A model generated the notes under the pieces. That model ran no database searches, was not told where the DNA came from, and saw only the letters and a list, made by a program, of their open reading frames with translations. A program made the translations under genes and the position numbers. A stretch of 64,000 nt of DNA from Lachnospiraceae bacterium (GTDB lineage: Bacteria > Bacillota > Clostridia > Lachnospirales > Lachnospiraceae): the NCBI GenBank assembly GCA_017612555.1, contig JAGAFR010000053.1, forward strand, positions 1 through 64,000, in the 5' to 3' direction. Positions 17,226-25,649 of this stretch are shown here, one piece after another (positions within the stretch are counted from its first letter, which is position 1; each line of letters starts with the position of its first letter).

Positions 17226-17651
17226 ATGAAGACAAGGAACGGTATCAATATCAGGAAGTGGTGCCTGGAGCATGAAGAATTGATCGAAACAAGACTTGCC
17301 GGCGAAACAGACGCTGACGAGTTGGCTGTACTTTTGGCGCTCCACGAAAAGAAGCTCTCCTGGCTCATGCACGAGCGGCTCGTTCATCTGATAGTTATGT
17401 GCCTTACCGCCGTGCTTGTGATGTTTTCAATGGGGCTGATATTATTTGTTCCGGAAACAATAACGCTATCAGGTCCGTTGTTCCTGATAGCGTTTGTATT
17501 GCTCATATTCTATGTGCGGCACTATTTCTTTTTAGAGAACACGGTACAACGATGGTATTACATATCCTCCGTCATAACAAATTCGTCGGTAACAACCTCT
17601 TCATCCTCATCTTCTTCCGAAGTTGCGATCGGCACGAATTCAGACATATAA
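17226..17651 (+). CDS. Small two-helix membrane protein
   Basis: 141 residues. An acidic, charged N-terminus (residues 1-55, with MHERLVHLIV at its end) is followed by two membrane helices (VMCLTAVLVMFSMGLILFV; GPLFLIAFVLLIFYV) and RHYFFLENTVQRWY. The pattern resembles small Clostridia membrane proteins that end soon after the VQ-x-WY segment. Here the frame continues about 30 residues into a Ser/Thr-rich tail. That tail is antisense to the Glu/Asp-rich end of the convergent gene, suggesting loss of an earlier stop codon. A -10 box seven bases before the ATG implies a leaderless transcript. Confidence 0.65.
   Translation: MKTRNGINIRKWCLEHEELIETRLAGETDADELAVLLALHEKKLSWLMHERLVHLIVMCLTAVLVMFSMGLILFVPETITLSGPLFLIAFVLLIFYVRHYFFLENTVQRWYYISSVITNSSVTTSSSSSSSEVAIGTNSDI
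17462..17494. repeat. Perfect 12-bp inverted repeat inside the small membrane protein gene
   Basis: AACGCTATCAGG (17462-17473) and CCTGATAGCGTT (17483-17494), 9-nt loop. Neither strand shows a proper T-run after it. It sits 64 bp beyond the stop of the convergent ABC operon and might mark the 3' end of that transcript. Confidence 0.5.
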
Positions 17652-18022
17652 GCCTGCTGAGGAAGACCGGCCATAAGCTCAGGAACGTTGATCACTATCC
17701 CGTCCGTTCCGTATGGTATCGGCATGCTCACTTTATGAGAATGAGGCTCCTGTCCCTTCTCATCGGTTATCTCAAGTGTCATTGAAAGGGTCTGTCCCAT
17801 CAGATCCGTCATACCTCTTTCGTCATCCGACAGCTTTGCAACCTTTTCCTTATCCTTTATGACCGTAACCTTATAATATGCTTTATACTGTTTGCCTTCA
17901 TACTCGGCTGATTTGTTGTCAAAGTAGATCGTGTGTCCTCTTCCTATGATGAACATGATGACTGCGAGGATCAGTATCAGTACTATCGCTGCCGCACGGA
18001 ATAATAACTGTCTTTTGTTCAT
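17558..18022 (-). CDS. DUF6672-type membrane-anchored protein of the ABC importer operon
   Basis: 154 residues: one N-terminal membrane helix (LLFRAAAIVLILILAVIMFIIG) and an extracellular domain of about 110 residues with a strongly acidic tail (SEEDEDEEVV). It overlaps the preceding permease gene by 4 bp (ATGA) and is the last gene of the operon. I recall proteins of this shape beside importers with DUF3798 lipoproteins; the family name is from memory and was not checked. An accessory role in substrate capture or complex assembly is inferred. Its 3' end overlaps the convergent 17226 gene by 94 bp. Confidence 0.7.
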   Translation of the reverse strand: MNKRQLLFRAAAIVLILILAVIMFIIGRGHTIYFDNKSAEYEGKQYKAYYKVTVIKDKEKVAKLSDDERGMTDLMGQTLSMTLEITDEKGQEPHSHKVSMPIPYGTDGIVINVPELMAGLPQQAYMSEFVPIATSEEDEDEEVVTDEFVMTEDM

Positions 18023-19131
18023 GCGACCACCTCCCCGGCATCGTCACTCTGCTGCTCCTGAAGCTTCATGGAAGCAGCGCTCTTTGCCTTTCTCTTATTG
18101 GTCTCATACATGATGAGTGCCACCGTTATGACCGCATATGATACAAATACACGGAAGTACTCACCTATCATGGAGTCTCCGGTGATATAAGCTCCGGCTC
18201 TGGGTGCCACGATGAACATCGTATGGAACAGTACAACTCCGAGGAAGACATTTCCGATCGAAGCCTTATCGACCGACGCTCCTCCGACAAGGAGTGCAGC
18301 GATACAGAACATGCCGATCTGGCTATGTGCGGTATATGTGGCGATATTCCCCATGTTCTGGAGGTATATGATCATTCCGAAACCTGCAAGGACAGTTGAG
18401 ATCACGATGGATATTATCCTTGTTCTTTCCACATTTATTCCGGCATCTCTTGCAACTTCCATATCCTGGCCTACCGCTCTCATATCCTGGCCGAGCTTTG
18501 TACGCCTGAACCATACTATTATCAGACACATGATGGCGATGATGATAAATGTAAGGAGCGGGATCTTAACCCCCGCGATGTTTATCGCCAGCATGTTATC
18601 AAGCTTCTGCCGCATGGAAAGAAGCGAGACCGTATTTCTTATACCGTATCCTCTCGGAAGTTTGATCGAAGAATGCTTTATGGGAATTACTTTACCCATG
18701 AGGTAGAGCACGACTATCTGATATATACCGTTGATGAAGAAAGCCATGATATAGCTTGTGATCATCTCGCGTCCCTTTGCCCTGTTAAGGATCCTTCCGC
18801 AGAATATTCCGAGAAGCACGGAGATCGGAACGGATATGATGGCTGCAAGCACCATTCCGGGAACGCCTACTATCTGCCAGTCACACACGAGTATCAGCGC
18901 TATCTCAGCTGCCATGGCTCCGAGTGTCATACCGAAGTTAAGGCCCATGCCTGCCATGATCGGTATGAGAAGACTGAGTATCAGAAAAGCATTTCTGCCC
19001 ATTCTCGTGATGATCTCATTGATCAGCATCTTCGGAGACAATCCCGAAAGCGGAATACAGAATATACATATGATAATGAACATGATAGGCACGGAAGCCT
19101 GTCTTAAGTTGATCTTCTTCTTTTCGTTCAT
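18019..19131 (-). CDS. ABC transporter permease, RbsC/BMP type (second permease)
   Basis: 370 residues and 8-10 membrane helices of the BPD_transp_2 family, with LVGGASVDKASIGNVFLG near the C-terminus. The start is ATG at 19131, coupled to the upstream permease by ATGA; upstream in-frame codons read through that permease gene and are not real coding sequence. GGAGG lies eight bases before the ATG. It forms a heterodimeric channel with the permease at 19128-20177. Confidence 0.9.
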   Translation of the reverse strand: MNEKKKINLRQASVPIMFIIICIFCIPLSGLSPKMLINEIITRMGRNAFLILSLLIPIMAGMGLNFGMTLGAMAAEIALILVCDWQIVGVPGMVLAAIISVPISVLLGIFCGRILNRAKGREMITSYIMAFFINGIYQIVVLYLMGKVIPIKHSSIKLPRGYGIRNTVSLLSMRQKLDNMLAINIAGVKIPLLTFIIIAIMCLIIVWFRRTKLGQDMRAVGQDMEVARDAGINVERTRIISIVISTVLAGFGMIIYLQNMGNIATYTAHSQIGMFCIAALLVGGASVDKASIGNVFLGVVLFHTMFIVAPRAGAYITGDSMIGEYFRVFVSYAVITVALIMYETNKRKAKSAASMKLQEQQSDDAGEVVA

Positions 19132-20177
19132 CTTGATGCCTCCGTCTTTCTTGTGAGGGCAAACAGTATCATACCCATTGAAGCGATTATCCTGATGACC
19201 TCTGACATATCCATGTGTATCATGTTGTTCATCACGGTCGGTGTCATCGTAACTATTCCCTGGAACAATATCGTACCAACTATAACATTCATTATGCTCG
19301 CCTTGTTGACCGATGCGCCTCCGATGAGGATCGCAGATACGGCAGGAAGAGCCATGTAGAACGGTGCCATATAAAGCTGAATGAAACCGAATCCCTGCTC
19401 GTAGACGAGTATTCCGACAGCAGCAAGCCATGTAGACATCACGACTGACAGCATCCTGATCTTATCAACGTTGATCCCGGCAGCCTTTGCGAACGTAGGG
19501 TTCGATCCTACCGCTGTCATGGCTGTTCCGGTCTTGGTGTGAAGAAATGCCCAGATCGCAAAAGCAAGTATCGCAAAGAAGATAAGTGTTCCGGTCGGTA
19601 TCGACACATTTCCGATATTGATCCTTGCTATCGAAGCAAGTGCCTGATCAAAATATCCTTCAAGTGAGATCGTTGTACGAAGACCTTTTCCGGCAAGACC
19701 CCATACCATGTTGGGGCTGTGATACGGAAGTACGAGCCACATCATGCACATAAGTGATACCGAAGAAAATCCGACATACGTCGCGATCATCATCTCTCCG
19801 CCTTTTATCTTATTAAGAAGCCATCCGTAAAGGGATCCGAACACAAGCGCAAAAGGAGTTGCAACGAGTATCGCTACAACAAATGACATCCCGCCTGTAA
19901 ATCCCATCTCGATCGAGATCGTTGCTCCAAGCAGTCCGGAGATGATACCGAGAGGGAGGCCGAAGTTAAGACCACACCCGCTGTGAACCATTGGAACCAT
20001 GGCAAGTACCAGTATACCGTTCCATGAGAACCTGTTTATTATATTCGATATCTGCGTCGGCAGATCCGCTCCAACAAACGGAGCCATTATGAGAAGGAGT
20101 ACGAGAAATCCCGTGATTATCAGTCTGGGCAACCCGAATTCCTTGAGCGAATCCATTATTTTCTCTTTCATTTTCAA
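19128..20177 (-). CDS. ABC transporter permease, RbsC/BMP type (first permease)
   Basis: 349 residues, BPD_transp_2 family, about ten membrane helices, with AILIGGASVNKASIMNVIVG parallel to the same motif in its partner. It lies 36 bp downstream of the ATPase gene and overlaps the next gene by 4 bp. Permease pairs of this family serve ribose-, galactoside-, nucleoside- or autoinducer-type importers; the substrate cannot be read from the permease. Confidence 0.9.
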   Translation of the reverse strand: MKMKEKIMDSLKEFGLPRLIITGFLVLLLIMAPFVGADLPTQISNIINRFSWNGILVLAMVPMVHSGCGLNFGLPLGIISGLLGATISIEMGFTGGMSFVVAILVATPFALVFGSLYGWLLNKIKGGEMMIATYVGFSSVSLMCMMWLVLPYHSPNMVWGLAGKGLRTTISLEGYFDQALASIARINIGNVSIPTGTLIFFAILAFAIWAFLHTKTGTAMTAVGSNPTFAKAAGINVDKIRMLSVVMSTWLAAVGILVYEQGFGFIQLYMAPFYMALPAVSAILIGGASVNKASIMNVIVGTILFQGIVTMTPTVMNNMIHMDMSEVIRIIASMGMILFALTRKTEASR

Positions 20178-20213
20178 AACCTCATTCCTAAGAGTCTCGC
20201 CTTTTTACGGTAC

Positions 20214-21803
20214 CTACACAACTCCCTGAAGCATCATGGTACCGAATTCTTCCGTTGAAGAATCTGCAGGCAAAATGCCCGATATACGTCCGCCTGATAC
20301 TATCGCTATTCTGTCACATGTCATACGAAGCTCCTCGAGCTCAGATGATACCATGACTATCGTTACACCGCTTTCACGGTTGAATTTTCTCAACGCATCA
20401 AGCACAAGTGCTTTTGCTCCGACGTCGATACCTCGCGTGGGCTCCGATACGAACAATAGCTTCGGTTCAAGAGCAAATGCCTTGGCAAGGCAAACCTTTT
20501 GCTGGTTTCCGCCCGACAGTTCCTTTGCCCTTTGCTTGGAACTCGTACATTTTATCTGAAGCTCGTTGATATATTTTTCCGTTATCTGGCGGATCGCTTT
20601 TTCGTCTCTCCATTTGATGAGCCCGCCAAGATATTTCTTCAAAAACTTGTTCTGTATCTGCATTGCGGGAAATGCCACATTCCATTCAAGTGACTCGTCA
20701 AGAAGAAGACCTACGCCCCTTCTGTCCTCGGATACGAATGCAAACGACGAATCAAGACATACTCTCGGACTGTTAAGAGGAATATCTTTTCCGTCAAACT
20801 CCACGCTGCCGCCTGCCTCATAAAGTCCCATTACCCCGTTGGGGATGCCGAGCTTTCCCTGGCCTGCCAGTCCGCCAATTCCGAGTATCTCTCCTTCTTT
20901 TACCTCAAGAGATACATCCCTTACCGTCTCTCCGGGCATGTCGACCCAGAGCCTGTCTATCTTCAGTATCGTCCTGCCTTCTCCGGAGCCCTTGATCTCA
21001 TGGTCTTTTGAAGCATTGACGCTTCTGCCGACCATACTCTTTGTGATGGCTGCAACACTCGTCTCAGCTGACGGTACGCATTCTACAAGTACACCGTCTC
21101 TCATAACGGCGACCGTATCACATACCGATAATACTTCCTGTAATCTATGTGTAATGAAGATGACTGAAATGCCGCGCTCGGACATGCCGCGAATTGACTC
21201 GAGGAGTGATGCGGCCTCACGCTCTGTAAGTACTGCAGTAGGCTCGTCAAGTATAAGAAGTCGCAGCTGCTCTTTGGACAGTTCCCTTGCGATCTCCGTA
21301 AACTGCTTGTGTCCCACCGGCATCGTATTGATCATCATATGCCTGTCGATCGCAACGCCCATCTTTTCTATCGCATTTTTCGCGCGCGTATCCATCTCGC
21401 TTCGATCAAGCGTGTTCAGTCTGTCTCCAAATATTTCCGAAACAAAATTATGCTTCTCGGGCTCTCTGTTGAGAAGAATGTTCTCAGTCGCATCAAAGCC
21501 CGGGATAAGCGAAAATTCCTGGTGGACCATTCCTATACCCGCAGCTATCGCCTCAAAGGGTGTCTGGAAGCTGACTTTCTGTCCATCAAGATAAATATCC
21601 CCTTCGTATCCTCCGGTCTCGGCAATATCCGCCGCACCGAACAGGATCTTCATAAGTGTTGATTTTCCTGCACCGTTCTCACCGCACAGACCCAGGACTT
21701 CACCGGGGCGAAGCTCAAGATTGATATCCGTAAGCACCTGATTGCCGAAGAAATCTTTCTTTATGCCCTGCATCGTAAGCAGCGGTGCACTGTTCCTATC
21801 CAT
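20214..21803 (-). CDS. ABC importer ATPase with two nucleotide-binding domains (RbsA/MglA type)
   Basis: 529 residues. First domain: Walker A GENGAGKST near residue 42, signature LSKEQLRLLILDEPTAVLTE, with LSKEQ instead of the usual LSGGQ. Second domain: degenerate P-loop GIGGLAGQGK and a full signature LSGGNQQKVCLAKAF followed by VSEPTRGIDVGAK. This asymmetric tandem layout is normal for monosaccharide and BMP-type importers. ATG at 21803 is preceded by AAAGG; a TTG directly before it is possible. Separated from the binding-protein gene by a strong terminator hairpin, so it is probably expressed at a lower level. Confidence 0.9.
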   Translation of the reverse strand: MDRNSAPLLTMQGIKKDFFGNQVLTDINLELRPGEVLGLCGENGAGKSTLMKILFGAADIAETGGYEGDIYLDGQKVSFQTPFEAIAAGIGMVHQEFSLIPGFDATENILLNREPEKHNFVSEIFGDRLNTLDRSEMDTRAKNAIEKMGVAIDRHMMINTMPVGHKQFTEIARELSKEQLRLLILDEPTAVLTEREAASLLESIRGMSERGISVIFITHRLQEVLSVCDTVAVMRDGVLVECVPSAETSVAAITKSMVGRSVNASKDHEIKGSGEGRTILKIDRLWVDMPGETVRDVSLEVKEGEILGIGGLAGQGKLGIPNGVMGLYEAGGSVEFDGKDIPLNSPRVCLDSSFAFVSEDRRGVGLLLDESLEWNVAFPAMQIQNKFLKKYLGGLIKWRDEKAIRQITEKYINELQIKCTSSKQRAKELSGGNQQKVCLAKAFALEPKLLFVSEPTRGIDVGAKALVLDALRKFNRESGVTIVMVSSELEELRMTCDRIAIVSGGRISGILPADSSTEEFGTMMLQGVV

Positions 21804-21837
21804 CAATAATTACCTTTCCGATAAACTCTTCCTGCTC

Positions 21838-21887
21838 AAAAAAAATAAACATGGTGAGGAGGAAATAAGAGTTCCTCCTCACCGTGT
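21838..21887 (-). terminator. Intercistronic terminator between binding protein and ATPase genes
   Basis: On the minus strand, 16-bp arms (21887-21872 with 21864-21849, one G-U pair and no mismatch) and a 7-nt loop, followed by TTTATTTTTTTT. Located seven bases after the binding-protein stop. It probably gives partial read-through, so the lipoprotein outnumbers the membrane subunits. Confidence 0.85.
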
Positions 21888-21893
21888 GGTTAA

Positions 21894-23204
21894 TTACTTG
21901 ATCGTAAAGTACTTCTCGGGAACTTCAACCTTTGTTGAACCCATGTACTTTCCGGGATCACCCATGATATATGTATCCTGGTAGATAAGGAAAGTATTGT
22001 CAGCCTTTACGCCTGTCTCTGCATTTGTGTACTTGGAACCGTTCCACTCAGCACCGGGTGAGAACACACCGTATGCCTTGGAGATATCATCGATATCGGT
22101 AAGATCGCTCTCGCCGAGGATGACATTTCTTGCATGTTCAGCAAGACCTGCTGATACGGTATAGCCGTATGAGTATGCCCATGTACCGAATCTGCCTGCA
22201 CCGCCTTTTTCAACAACGGCTGACTCAACCTTTGCAAGGATCTTCTCAAAGTCACCTGCTTCCTCGGTAAGGTCAAGACCCAGTGCTCCGGGATATCCCA
22301 TAAGAGGTGAAGGAAGGTCTGCTTCGATGAAGTATCCGCCACACTCAAGAAGCTTCTTAAGAAGAGGCTCTGTATGAGCATCGTTTGTACAGAAGTAAGC
22401 CGAGTTTGTGCCGTACTTGTCAACCCACTCGGGAACATGCTCAAGGATGTATGCCTGTGCTCCGGGAACACCTACATCTGTTGTAGGATCGGGAGCTGTC
22501 TCCATCTCGAACTTCATTCCGAACTCTTCACATGCTGCCTTCATGATGGCAACACGCCTTGACATTGTCTCGTATGAAAGATGACGAGGGAATGAGATAT
22601 GTACGAAAGTATCACATCCGAGTTCATGAGCTGTACGGATCATAAGGTATCCGCGTGCAACGAAGTCATTGTTTACAACAAGGTCAGCTGCCGAACCGAT
22701 CTCGGGAAGATCCTCGTGTGACTCACCTGCGATGCAGAGGATGTCGGGTCTTCTTTCCTTGATCTGACGGAAAGCTTCGGTTGTTCCGGGGATAGCCTGG
22801 TTAACGATGATAGCCTTCATATCAGGGTCATCCGAAAGGTTAACGATAGTCTGGATCGTTGTCTCAAGCTCCTCTGTAAAGTTGTCGGGATAGATGGCAA
22901 GTGTGACCTTGTCCTCACCGTACTTTGCCTGGAATGCTTCAGCACCTCTTCTGTCATCCTCAGACTGAGATACCGAACCTGTTACGATACCAATGTGAAA
23001 ATCATCTGACTTAGCTTCTTCAACGGCATCTTCTACAGCGTCTTCAACCTTATCAGCGGTTTCTTCAACAGCATCAGCTGCTTCCTCTGTGGCATTCTCA
23101 ACGTTCTCGATAGTAGCTGCGGGCTGTCCGGCAGCGCCGTTGCAGGCAGCAAGGCTGAGAACCATTGCAGATGCCATAAGAACACTTACAATTCTCTTTT
23201 TCAT
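21894..23204 (-). CDS. DUF3798-type substrate-binding lipoprotein
   Basis: 436 residues. Signal peptide with lipobox LSLAAC (Cys21), then an acidic Glu/Ala/Val-rich tether with heptad-like spacing (about 35-70, possible coiled coil). A periplasmic-binding-type domain starts at FHIGIVTGSVSQSEDDRRGA. The fold assignment and the DUF3798 name come from recall of this N-terminal pattern and were not checked by search. AAGGAGG precedes the ATG. It heads a five-gene importer operon with its own promoter overlapping the end of feoB. Ligand unknown. Confidence 0.85.
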   Translation of the reverse strand: MKKRIVSVLMASAMVLSLAACNGAAGQPAATIENVENATEEAADAVEETADKVEDAVEDAVEEAKSDDFHIGIVTGSVSQSEDDRRGAEAFQAKYGEDKVTLAIYPDNFTEELETTIQTIVNLSDDPDMKAIIVNQAIPGTTEAFRQIKERRPDILCIAGESHEDLPEIGSAADLVVNNDFVARGYLMIRTAHELGCDTFVHISFPRHLSYETMSRRVAIMKAACEEFGMKFEMETAPDPTTDVGVPGAQAYILEHVPEWVDKYGTNSAYFCTNDAHTEPLLKKLLECGGYFIEADLPSPLMGYPGALGLDLTEEAGDFEKILAKVESAVVEKGGAGRFGTWAYSYGYTVSAGLAEHARNVILGESDLTDIDDISKAYGVFSPGAEWNGSKYTNAETGVKADNTFLIYQDTYIMGDPGKYMGSTKVEVPEKYFTIK

Positions 23205-23239
23205 AAGTTCCTCCTTATAAAATAAAAAATACCTACAAT

Positions 23240-23267
23240 ATTATACACGCTTTTACGCCATTTGCAA
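23240..23267 (-). promoter_or_regulatory. Promoter of the DUF3798 importer operon
   Basis: Minus strand TTGCAA (23267-23262), 16-bp spacer, TATAAT (23245-23240). The -35 box lies inside the last codons of feoB. Confidence 0.65.
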
Positions 23268-25607
23268 TATCAGATATACGATAAAAGCCATGATCCACGC
23301 GATAAGACACTGCCAGCAGACAACAAGAGCAGCCCATTTTCTGCCAAGTTCCCTTTGTATCGATGCGATCGCCGCAACGCACGGAGTATACAGCAGCGAG
23401 AAGACCAGAAGTGCAGCTGCTGACGCAGATGTCATATACTTTGTCACGTTTCCTTCAAACAACACTTCGAGAGTGGATACCACGCTCTCTTTTGCCATAA
23501 ACCCGCTTATGAGGGCAGTGCATATCCTCCAGTCTCCCAGTCCCAGCGGCTTCATGAGAGGCGCGATCCACCCGGATATGACCGCAAGGATGCTAAGGTG
23601 CTGATCGGATACAAGTCCGAAGTGGATGTCAAAACTCTTTAGGAGCCATATGATTATCGTGGCTATGAATATGATCGTAAACGCCCTCTGAAGAAAATCC
23701 TTCGCCTTTTCCCACAAAAGCTTTGCTACATTTCCCATGGTCGGAAGTCTGTAGTTGGGAAGTTCCATAACGAAAGGAACTGCCTCCCCCTTAAAGATCG
23801 TCCGCTTAAACACAAGCGCGATAACAACAGACATGATTATGCCGAGCAGGTACAGTCCGATGAAGATAAGAGCCTTATGCTCCGCAAAAAAAGCATCAAC
23901 AAAGAAAGCATATATGGGCATTTTTGCGGTACAGCTCATGAACGGTGTGAGCAGTATCGTCATCTTTCGGTCGCGCTCACTCGGGAGAGTCCTTGTGGAC
24001 ATGACAGCCGGCACCGTGCATCCGAAGCCGATCAGCATCGGCACGATGCTTCTTCCGGACAATCCTATCCTTCGAAGTATCTTATCCATGAAGAATGCAA
24101 CCCTTGCGATATACCCCGAGTCCTCAAGAAGCGACAGGAAAAAGAACAGAGTAACCACGATGGGGATAAAACTTAAGACACTGCCTACTCCCGCAAATAT
24201 CCCGTCTATGACAAGACCTCTTATAACGTCGTTGACTCCTATGGTCAGCAGAGTTTTATCGGTGGCCGCCGTAAGCGCATTTATCGCGTTTTCCAGCAGA
24301 TTCTGAAGGGATCCTCCTATAACGTTGAAAGTCAGATAAGACACAACGAGCATGATGACTATAAAGAGGGGGATAGCGGTCCATTTACCGGTCAGGACGG
24401 TATCTATCCTCTCGCTCCGGATGCTTTCCCTGCTCTTATGAGGTTTTTTTACAAAGGCAGCACATATCTTCTCAATGAACGAGTAGCGCATATCGGCTAT
24501 TGCAGCGCTTCTGTCAAGACCGCGCTCCTTTTCCATCTGTAATACGATATGGTCGATCATCTCTTTTTCGTTATCATCAAGCTTTAACTGGCCGATTACG
24601 ATACCGTCTCCCTCTATGACCTTGCTCGCCGCAAATCTGAGCGGGATCCCGGCTTCCTTCGCGTGGTCCTCGATCAGATGAAGCACCGCATGTATACATC
24701 TGTGGACGGCTCCGCCATGATCGTTCTCATCACAGAAATCCTGCCGCAGAGGCGGCTCACAGTACCTGGCCACATGAATCGCGTGCTCAACAAGCTCATG
24801 TATACCCTGATCCTTTGCCGCGGATATCGGGACAACAGGAACCCCTAGGGCCGCTTCCATTTTGTTGATATCGATCGTTCCGCCGTTTGAGCGCACTTCA
24901 TCCATCATGTTAAGTGCTACTACCATAGGTATGTTCATCTCCAGAAGCTGCATGGTCAGATACATGTTTCTTTCAATGTTGGTCGCATCAACGATGTTTA
25001 TGATGGCTTTTGGCTTTTCGTTCATCACGAAGTTTCTTGAAACGATCTCTTCGCTGCTGTAGGGTGACATGGAGTATATGCCCGGAAGATCCGTAACAAG
25101 CGTATCTGGATGTTCTCTTATGGCTCCGTCCTTACGGTCAACGGTAACGCCCGGGAAATTACCCACATGCTGACTGGAGCCTGTGAGCTGGTTAAACAGA
25201 GTAGTCTTGCCGCTGTTCTGGTTCCCCACAAGCGCAAAAGTAAGAAGCGTTCCTTCAGGCAGCGGTTTGCTGTTTTCCTTGTCATGAAACCTTCCTCCCT
25301 CTCCGAGACCGGGGTGGTCAATACTTGATACCATCTCGCTTTTTCTGTCGTCTTCATCTGCTTTTTCAGCCGGCATAACGCTGATCTGTTTTGCATCATC
25401 AAGGCGCAGCGTGAGCTGGTATCCCCGGATCAGCAGTTCAACGGGATCTCCCATCGGAGCATACTTTACTACGGTGACCTTTGCGCCGTTGATCACACCC
25501 ATATCAAGAAAATGCTGCCTTAGCGCGCCTTCTCCTCCCACATGCGTGATCACGCAGGTTTCCCCGATCTTCATGTCATTAAGTGTCATTTCTTCTGATT
25601 TTCTCAT
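23253..25607 (-). CDS. feoB: FeoA-FeoB fusion, ferrous iron transporter
   Basis: 784 residues. Residues 7-80 are a FeoA-type SH3-like domain (TLNDMKIGETCVITHVGGEG, ending in QISVMP). A linker of about 40 residues follows. The FeoB G domain has G1 GNQNSGKT (128-135), G3 DLPG (173-176) and G4 NMMD, then a helical GDI domain. The membrane part has two Gate motifs (LSFIPIVVTLFFFLSLLED, IGFGCTVPAVMSTRTL). It takes up Fe(II). Fusion of FeoA to the N-terminus replaces a separate feoA gene. The ATG is far (about 14 bases) from GGAG. I saw no convincing Fur-type palindrome upstream. Confidence 0.94.
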   Translation of the reverse strand: MRKSEEMTLNDMKIGETCVITHVGGEGALRQHFLDMGVINGAKVTVVKYAPMGDPVELLIRGYQLTLRLDDAKQISVMPAEKADEDDRKSEMVSSIDHPGLGEGGRFHDKENSKPLPEGTLLTFALVGNQNSGKTTLFNQLTGSSQHVGNFPGVTVDRKDGAIREHPDTLVTDLPGIYSMSPYSSEEIVSRNFVMNEKPKAIINIVDATNIERNMYLTMQLLEMNIPMVVALNMMDEVRSNGGTIDINKMEAALGVPVVPISAAKDQGIHELVEHAIHVARYCEPPLRQDFCDENDHGGAVHRCIHAVLHLIEDHAKEAGIPLRFAASKVIEGDGIVIGQLKLDDNEKEMIDHIVLQMEKERGLDRSAAIADMRYSFIEKICAAFVKKPHKSRESIRSERIDTVLTGKWTAIPLFIVIMLVVSYLTFNVIGGSLQNLLENAINALTAATDKTLLTIGVNDVIRGLVIDGIFAGVGSVLSFIPIVVTLFFFLSLLEDSGYIARVAFFMDKILRRIGLSGRSIVPMLIGFGCTVPAVMSTRTLPSERDRKMTILLTPFMSCTAKMPIYAFFVDAFFAEHKALIFIGLYLLGIIMSVVIALVFKRTIFKGEAVPFVMELPNYRLPTMGNVAKLLWEKAKDFLQRAFTIIFIATIIIWLLKSFDIHFGLVSDQHLSILAVISGWIAPLMKPLGLGDWRICTALISGFMAKESVVSTLEVLFEGNVTKYMTSASAAALLVFSLLYTPCVAAIASIQRELGRKWAALVVCWQCLIAWIMAFIVYLILQMA

Positions 25608-25634
25608 TTGTTACTGTTAGTTTCTCCAAACATG

Positions 25635-25644
25635 TGCTATTATA
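25635..25644. promoter_or_regulatory. Overlapping divergent -10 boxes for feoB and the receiver gene
   Basis: Plus strand reads TGC-TATTAT (25635-25643), six bases before the ATG at 25650. Minus strand reads TATAAT (25644-25639), 31 bases before the feoB ATG. The two boxes share five base pairs, so polymerase can use only one direction at a time. Confidence 0.5.
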
Positions 25645-25649
25645 CAGTT

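Noticed and set aside
17462-17494. Strong terminator for the DUF3798 importer operon
   Set aside because: The stem is perfect, but neither strand has a U-run after it, so it is listed only as an inverted repeat.
19132-19431. In-frame upstream extension of the second permease (100 residues rich in Cys, His, Asp)
   Set aside because: It lies entirely within the first permease gene in another frame; ATG at 19131 with GGAGG and an ATGA overlap is a clear start.
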